A stretch of 9,623 nt of DNA from Planctomycetota bacterium (GTDB lineage: Bacteria > Planctomycetota > Phycisphaerae > FEN-1346), in contig JAPLMO010000469.1 of the NCBI GenBank assembly GCA_026386995.1, positions 1 through 9,623 on the forward strand, written 5' to 3'. Below the pieces are notes generated by a model, which did no database searches, was not told the origin of the DNA, and saw nothing but the letters and a program-made list of their open reading frames with translations. Positions 5,474-9,623 of the stretch are shown in pieces. The position numbers and the translations under genes are program-made. Position 1 is the first letter of the stretch. Each line of letters starts with the position of its first letter.

Positions 5474-8400
5474 CTACGGCACTTGAACGCTGACGGTTTC
5501 GGCCGCGCGCAGCGTCACGGGGCCAAGCAAGCCGGACGGAAGGAGCGGCGACCCCTTGGGCCACAACCTCCAGGTGGTGAACGTGTATCGGCCCGTGGGG
5601 CTCGGCTTGCCTTCGAGCAGCCATTTCGGCCATTCCTTGAGCGTTCCTTTCGGGTTGCGGTCACTGTCTTCGGGCAATTCCTCGTCGCCAATCATGCGGT
5701 TCGGCCAGAGGTTGGTGACTTTTACTTCGAGCGCGTTCTCGCCGGCCTTCACGGCATCGGTGATGTCCGCGCTAAACGGCGGTTTCCACAGGATGCCGAG
5801 GTCCTTGCCGTTAATCCGCACCTGGGCGATCACCTCCACCTTGCCCAGGTCCAGGTACAGCCGCCGCGCCTTCCCGACCATTTCGGGCGGCACGTTGACC
5901 TTGCGGCTGTAAACGGCGGTGCCGGAGAAATACTTAACCCCCGAATCGGCGTGCTCGGACCACGAAATCAGTTTGTCCAGTGTCACGCGCTCCGGCGCGC
6001 CCCACTTCGGCGGGAATCGCAGTTCCCACGGCCCCGTGATTTCCACCGGACCGGGCAGGGATGAAACCTCGAACCGGCGCGTCTTGCCGTCAGCACTCTT
6101 CAGGACGTAGGCCCCGGATTGCGAGACCGTCGCTTCGTAACCGCCTCCTGCTGCACGCACGATATCGACGGGCGCTGTCTGGCGGGCAGCGCCGCCGCGC
6201 GCCATGGAGTCCATCAACTGCCGGGCCTCCGCTTCCGTCAGCGCGCGATTTAACTGCTGAAAGGCGCCCAGTTCGCCGCGGAAGTCATCGACGCTCCGGT
6301 CATGTTGCACGCCCACGCCCGGATGCACGACTAACCTGCTCTTCAGACCTTTGTGGACCAACTTGCCGTTGAGATAGAGGCTCGGCTCGCCGTCTTTGTA
6401 GGCGACCGCCAGGTGCGTCCACCCGGTCAGCGGGGCGCCCCAAACCAGCACCGGCGCGAAGTAGCCGCCGGAATGCTCATAGACGACCACCCCGTTTCGA
6501 CCGGCAGAGATGCCCGCGCCGGCGTGGCTTCGGTCGGAGTAGACCTCGTGCCCCGGCGGCGGATAGAGCGCATCGTTCCGGTCCGCGGTGAGACCGGATT
6601 TCCCCGCGTTGGCCTCGCGCGGCAGGGCGATGTCGGCCTCGGGCTTCACCCAGACGGCCATGGTGAAGGTGTTGGTGACGCCGCTGTTATTGTCCACGAC
6701 CTGGTTCCCGGCGTCTTTCAGGGCCGTATCGAGAATCACCTCGCTGTTCAACACAACGGAAGTGATCCGGTCGGGCTGTGCCGGTCCGGGGCTGCGGAAC
6801 ACCACGAACACCGAGCCGCTGGGATCGAACCGTATCGGCACGCGCACGCAACCGTCCGCTTCGTCGTAAACCGCGACGGGTTCGATCCGGCCCGTGTCGG
6901 GCCGCCACAGTTCGGGGCGCTTACCCTGGACGCGGAATGAGCACACCGCCTCCTCGGCCTGCTGCGTCTTATTGGCGACGAAGTACACGTCCGCCTCGCC
7001 GATGGTCCGGTGGATGTACCGCAGACCCTGCTCGGACGTTTTTCCGCGGCTGGTGAAGTCCGGCTGCACGCCCATCCCGGCCAGGATTTCCTCTGGGGTC
7101 TTGCCCCACACCACTTTGCCCTTGCCGCAGGGGTGCTCCTTGACGGCCTTGCCATCGCAATCGCCCCACAGGTCGGCGGCCAGTTTCCGCACTTCCTCAT
7201 CACACTTCGGGTAATCGGCAAGGCTCGGCGACTTCAGGGGCCTCGGACCGACAACCGTGGCCCCGGCCTCGACCAGTTCCTTGATTTTCCTGAGCAGCCG
7301 CGGCGTCATCGTCTCCGTTTCCGGCAAGACCAGGAGCCGGTAACTCATGCCGTCGGGCAGCGTCAGCCTGCCGTCCTTCACCGCCATGCGCGTCAGGACG
7401 ACCTCGGGAGGGCAGCCGTCGAAGTTGTACTTGGGGCGCTCCAGCGCATCGCCGGGCAGAGACTTCGGCCGCTGGAAACGCTGCGGCGAGCGTTCCGGCT
7501 CCAGGCAGCAGATGTCCGCCACGAAAAGCCCCTGCTGGAGCAGGAACTGGCATCGCGCCAGGTACTCATGCCAGGCCGTCGATTGCTCCCACCACGTCTG
7601 CGTTCGCTCGTAGTGAAGGCCCCACTGCCCCATCGCCATGCCGGGCTTGCGGTCGAGCCACGGTTGAAGGGGGTAACGATGAAACACGAGCCGGTTGATG
7701 CCCTCGCAGAACGCCCAGTCGCCAAAGACTTTCACCAGGAAGGGATGGCCAAGCCACCTCTCGCCTTTGCCCGCCGTAAACGCCTCGGCGCCCACGATCC
7801 GCTTGCCGTACACATGGGCCGCCGACGCCATCTCCGTGCAACTGTATGCCGCACCGTAGGGATTCCACGACCAGAACTCGCCCATCGGCTCATCGGCGCG
7901 CCCGGCGTAGGTCATCTCGCCGCAGGGGACGCCGTCGTAGGCCTCGATCGACAGACGCAGGCCGTGCTTGTGGGCCAGGTCCCGCATGTGACCGGCGTAG
8001 TTATCCACCAGCAGGTCCGACACCGTCTGCCGCAGGTCCCACAGGAACCGCTCGGAGACCTCCAGGCTGTCCACGATGCGGCCGGTCATCACCGGCAGGA
8101 ACCGCAGGGGATCGTAGCCGCGCAGCCGCTGGAACTCCTCGCGAAACCGCGGCGTCCAGTTCTGCGAGCCGACCTCCCAACTGTCGATGTGCGTCGAGAC
8201 CAGCGTCTTGCCCGCGAGCGGCCCCACGTCAGCGATGAGTTTCGCCATCAACCCGGCGAACTGCGCCTCGGCACCTTCCTTGCTCAACTTGTCGCACTCC
8301 AGGCCGCGGCCCGATAGCGGTGCAGGCGAGTTGTTCGCCCCGGTCGGCGCGTGGCCGATCCTGAGGAGCGTCCACTCTCCTTCCGGCACGGCCCACGCGA

Positions 8401-9109
8401 GGCGGCCGTCCTTGCCCAGCCGCGCGGTCAGGTCGACAATCCGGTCGCGGCTGACTGTCAACTTCGCGGGAACAACCGGGTATGCCGCCTGCAAAGGGAC
8501 CTCTTGCTTCACGAAAGCCGCCTTCCCCGGGAGGCTCTTGGTCCAGGCCGCTAGCGCGGCCGTCTTGCCGTCATCGGCGGCGGGCGTCGGGAAGGCGAGG
8601 ACCGCGACGTCCCGGTAGTAGTCCGCCACCGCCTTCGGCTGGGGAAGCGCTGCGTCGAAGCGGCTCGGACCTTGGACAGCGGTCTCCGTCCAGACCACCT
8701 TCTGCATCGCGAGTGCCGGCGTGATCCACGGACCGCCGCTGCCGCACCAGCCGGCATCGTTGTTCATGTTCACTTCAAGGCCGAGGCGACTGGCCTCCGC
8801 GACAACGTGCTTGAAAAGTTTGCGCCATTCGGGGCTTGCGAAGGCGACGGGGCCCTGGGGGACGCCCTGGTCAACTTCCATGATCAGGACGCCGCCGATG
8901 CCGACCCGCTTCATGGCCTCAAGGTCCGCCGTGATGCCTTCCTTCGTGATGTTCCCGCTGAGCCAGAACCAGTAGGTCCACGGGCGCGCCGCGGCCGGCG
9001 GCTGACAGAACCCCTTGTCCAGGCCGCTCATGACGCAGCCGCCGGCGCCGAAAGAAGCGGCGCCCAGCGCCGCCACGAGCAGCATCGAACACACCTGCGC
9101 AACTCTCAT
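5474..9109 (-). CDS. Secreted GH106-type (alpha-L-rhamnosidase family) protein with LamG-like domain
   Basis: The 1211-residue product matches the GH106 pattern. After a signal peptide comes WTYWFWLSGNITKEGI (about 43), GIGGVLIMEVDQGVP and the VNMNNDAGWCGSGGPW segment. Further on lie THIDSWEVGSQNW (about 304-316) and SIEAYDGVPCGEM (about 385-397), whose acidic residues are candidates for catalysis. Known GH106 enzymes release terminal alpha-L-rhamnose; activity here is inferred. Residues about 784-970 form a LamG/concanavalin-like domain (FTMAVWVKPEA, GWTHLAVAYKDGEPSLYLNGKLV, RALTEAEARQLM). A C-terminal beta-sandwich follows from about 1025 (GPWELRFPPKWG, YLDLGKVEVIAQVRINGKDLG, WPNRMIGDEELPED). 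I chose the ATG at 9109 because GAAGGGA lies six bases upstream and the signal peptide follows; ATGs at 9115 and 9145 are alternatives. AGGC near residue 25 could be a weak lipobox. No truncation is seen. Confidence 0.92.
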   Translation of the reverse strand: MRVAQVCSMLLVAALGAASFGAGGCVMSGLDKGFCQPPAAARPWTYWFWLSGNITKEGITADLEAMKRVGIGGVLIMEVDQGVPQGPVAFASPEWRKLFKHVVAEASRLGLEVNMNNDAGWCGSGGPWITPALAMQKVVWTETAVQGPSRFDAALPQPKAVADYYRDVAVLAFPTPAADDGKTAALAAWTKSLPGKAAFVKQEVPLQAAYPVVPAKLTVSRDRIVDLTARLGKDGRLAWAVPEGEWTLLRIGHAPTGANNSPAPLSGRGLECDKLSKEGAEAQFAGLMAKLIADVGPLAGKTLVSTHIDSWEVGSQNWTPRFREEFQRLRGYDPLRFLPVMTGRIVDSLEVSERFLWDLRQTVSDLLVDNYAGHMRDLAHKHGLRLSIEAYDGVPCGEMTYAGRADEPMGEFWSWNPYGAAYSCTEMASAAHVYGKRIVGAEAFTAGKGERWLGHPFLVKVFGDWAFCEGINRLVFHRYPLQPWLDRKPGMAMGQWGLHYERTQTWWEQSTAWHEYLARCQFLLQQGLFVADICCLEPERSPQRFQRPKSLPGDALERPKYNFDGCPPEVVLTRMAVKDGRLTLPDGMSYRLLVLPETETMTPRLLRKIKELVEAGATVVGPRPLKSPSLADYPKCDEEVRKLAADLWGDCDGKAVKEHPCGKGKVVWGKTPEEILAGMGVQPDFTSRGKTSEQGLRYIHRTIGEADVYFVANKTQQAEEAVCSFRVQGKRPELWRPDTGRIEPVAVYDEADGCVRVPIRFDPSGSVFVVFRSPGPAQPDRITSVVLNSEVILDTALKDAGNQVVDNNSGVTNTFTMAVWVKPEADIALPREANAGKSGLTADRNDALYPPPGHEVYSDRSHAGAGISAGRNGVVVYEHSGGYFAPVLVWGAPLTGWTHLAVAYKDGEPSLYLNGKLVHKGLKSRLVVHPGVGVQHDRSVDDFRGELGAFQQLNRALTEAEARQLMDSMARGGAARQTAPVDIVRAAGGGYEATVSQSGAYVLKSADGKTRRFEVSSLPGPVEITGPWELRFPPKWGAPERVTLDKLISWSEHADSGVKYFSGTAVYSRKVNVPPEMVGKARRLYLDLGKVEVIAQVRINGKDLGILWKPPFSADITDAVKAGENALEVKVTNLWPNRMIGDEELPEDSDRNPKGTLKEWPKWLLEGKPSPTGRYTFTTWRLWPKGSPLLPSGLLGPVTLRAAETVSVQVP

Positions 9110-9115
9110 GTCCAT

Positions 9116-9122
9116 TCCCTTC
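9116..9122 (-). promoter_or_regulatory. Shine-Dalgarno GAAGGGA for the GH106-like gene
   Basis: GAAGGGA on the minus strand ends six bases before the ATG at 9109-9107. The ATG at 9115 directly abuts it with no spacing, which favours 9109. Confidence 0.6.
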
Positions 9123-9280
9123 TGCTCAATCGGACAGCCTCTCAATCCACCGGCCCGGACGCCCCTCTCACTGAATCCCCGACATACTCATATCGAGGCC
9201 GTGCGTCCAGGTCACGGAAAATCGTGGGGGCTGGAGCCCGGCGTTCCCTGCGGTTAACAGCCTGGCGACAAGAGCGCGGG

Positions 9281-9286
9281 ATTATA
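9281..9286 (-). promoter_or_regulatory. Candidate -10 box TATAAT for the GH106-like gene
   Basis: On the minus strand the sequence is a perfect TATAAT, in the gap between the terminator at 9334-9372 and the GH106-like start, giving a leader of roughly 165 bases. No good -35 is seen 16-18 bases upstream, so this remains a candidate. Confidence 0.35.
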
Positions 9287-9290
9287 CAGC

Positions 9291-9314
9291 GAATACCGAA
9301 CAAGGAATACCGAA
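9291..9314. repeat. Direct repeat of GAATACCGAA, two copies
   Basis: GAATACCGAA occurs at 9291-9300 and again at 9305-9314, separated by CAAG. It lies directly upstream of the candidate -10 box, where an operator or -35 would sit, but short repeats of this kind also occur as dispersed intergenic debris. Confidence 0.6.
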
Positions 9315-9333
9315 TGAGGAAGCCAATAAACGC

Positions 9334-9372
9334 GCCATCCCGGAGGCCCCTCTTGAGGGCCTCCGGGATGGC
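9334..9372 (-). terminator. Intrinsic terminator-like hairpin after the PEP-CTERM gene
   Basis: Sixteen perfectly paired bases, GCCATCCCGGAGGCCC (9334-9349) with 9357-9372, enclose a 7-base loop. It starts 22 bases after the stop of the PEP-CTERM gene on the minus strand. The bases that follow (GCGTTTATT) are moderately T-rich. Position and strength support a transcription terminator separating that gene from the GH106-like gene. Confidence 0.75.
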
Positions 9373-9394
9373 TTGTCGCTTAACTATACCCGAA

Positions 9395-9623
9395 CTACCG
9401 ACCCGACCGGCGGCGACGGGTGATCATGGCCGCCGCTCCGAGGGCCAACAGCGCCAGCGTCGCCGGCTCGGGAACCGCGCTGATCCCGCCGGTCAACTGA
9501 CCGGCCGTCATACCGTAATTGTTGGCTTGAAGCCCGACGTCGTCATCGCTGACGATCCCATCGTAACCGTAGACGTCGCCATTGGCCCAACTCATATCGG
9601 TAAAGCCATAATTGTTCGACAGG
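9395..9623 (-). CDS. Dockerin-like and PEP-CTERM anchored exported protein (N-terminal part beyond right edge)
   Basis: The visible 75 residues are the C-terminal end. The last 26 or so, VPEPATLALLALGAAAMI followed by TRRRRSGR, form a textbook PEP-CTERM signal: a PEP motif, a hydrophobic span and a basic tail. Such signals send exported proteins to exosortase for cleavage and surface or exopolysaccharide-linked sorting. Before it, SWANGDVYGYDGIVSDDDVGLQ and NNYG resemble a dockerin/EF-hand calcium-binding repeat, a combination common in planctomycete surface proteins, although the DxNxDG spacing is imperfect. The frame stays open to the edge of the window, so the ATG at 9595 is probably internal: LSNNYGFTD precedes it in frame. 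The main domain lies outside the window. A terminator hairpin follows 22 bases after the stop. No exosortase gene is visible here. Confidence 0.88.
   Translation of the reverse strand, partial: LSNNYGFTDMSWANGDVYGYDGIVSDDDVGLQANNYGMTAGQLTGGISAVPEPATLALLALGAAAMITRRRRSGR

Noticed and set aside
7010..8317. 435-codon open frame on the plus strand.
   Set aside because: It is antisense to the GH106-like gene; the sense frame carries family motifs throughout this stretch.

Overview
The window looks like chromosomal DNA of a high-GC member of the PVC group, most likely a Planctomycetota (Phycisphaerae-like) bacterium. This rests on the combination of a PEP-CTERM C-terminus behind a dockerin-like motif, secreted PQQ-type beta-propeller and carbohydrate-active proteins with N-terminal signal peptides, and abundant short palindromic repeats between and inside genes. 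The taxonomic call is inference; no rRNA or marker gene is present.

Layout. (1) 1-489, minus: N-terminal part of a beta-class DNA methyltransferase that runs off the left edge. (2) 490-1298: about 800 bases with no convincing gene, packed with palindromic repeats. (3) About 1299-2999, plus: a secreted PQQ-like beta-propeller protein whose 5' end carries a four-unit palindromic array just before the signal-peptide core. (4) 3000-3087: a short convergent spacer with a perfect hairpin. (5) 3088-5223, minus: a secreted GtaA-type (glutaminase A / DUF4965-DUF1793) protein. (6) 5224-5473: a spacer holding a palindromic repeat interrupted by a second, 138-bp palindromic element. (7) 5474-9109, minus: a large secreted GH106-type (alpha-L-rhamnosidase family) protein with an inserted LamG/concanavalin-like domain. 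(8) 9110-9394: spacer with a candidate -10 box, a short direct repeat and a strong terminator hairpin. (9) 9395-9623, minus: the C-terminal end of a dockerin-like plus PEP-CTERM protein that runs off the right edge.

The GH106-like and GtaA-like genes lie on the same strand, one after the other, and both products appear to be exported. A joint role in breakdown of a rhamnose-containing polysaccharide or glycoconjugate is a reasonable inference. The PQQ-like protein converges on them and need not belong to the same unit. The methyltransferase and the PEP-CTERM protein look unrelated to that role.

I found no clearly new multi-gene system. The most unusual content is the repeat landscape: at least five palindromic families, including one element nested inside another with a matching uninterrupted copy 4.6 kb away, and an array that has become coding sequence at the start of an exported protein.
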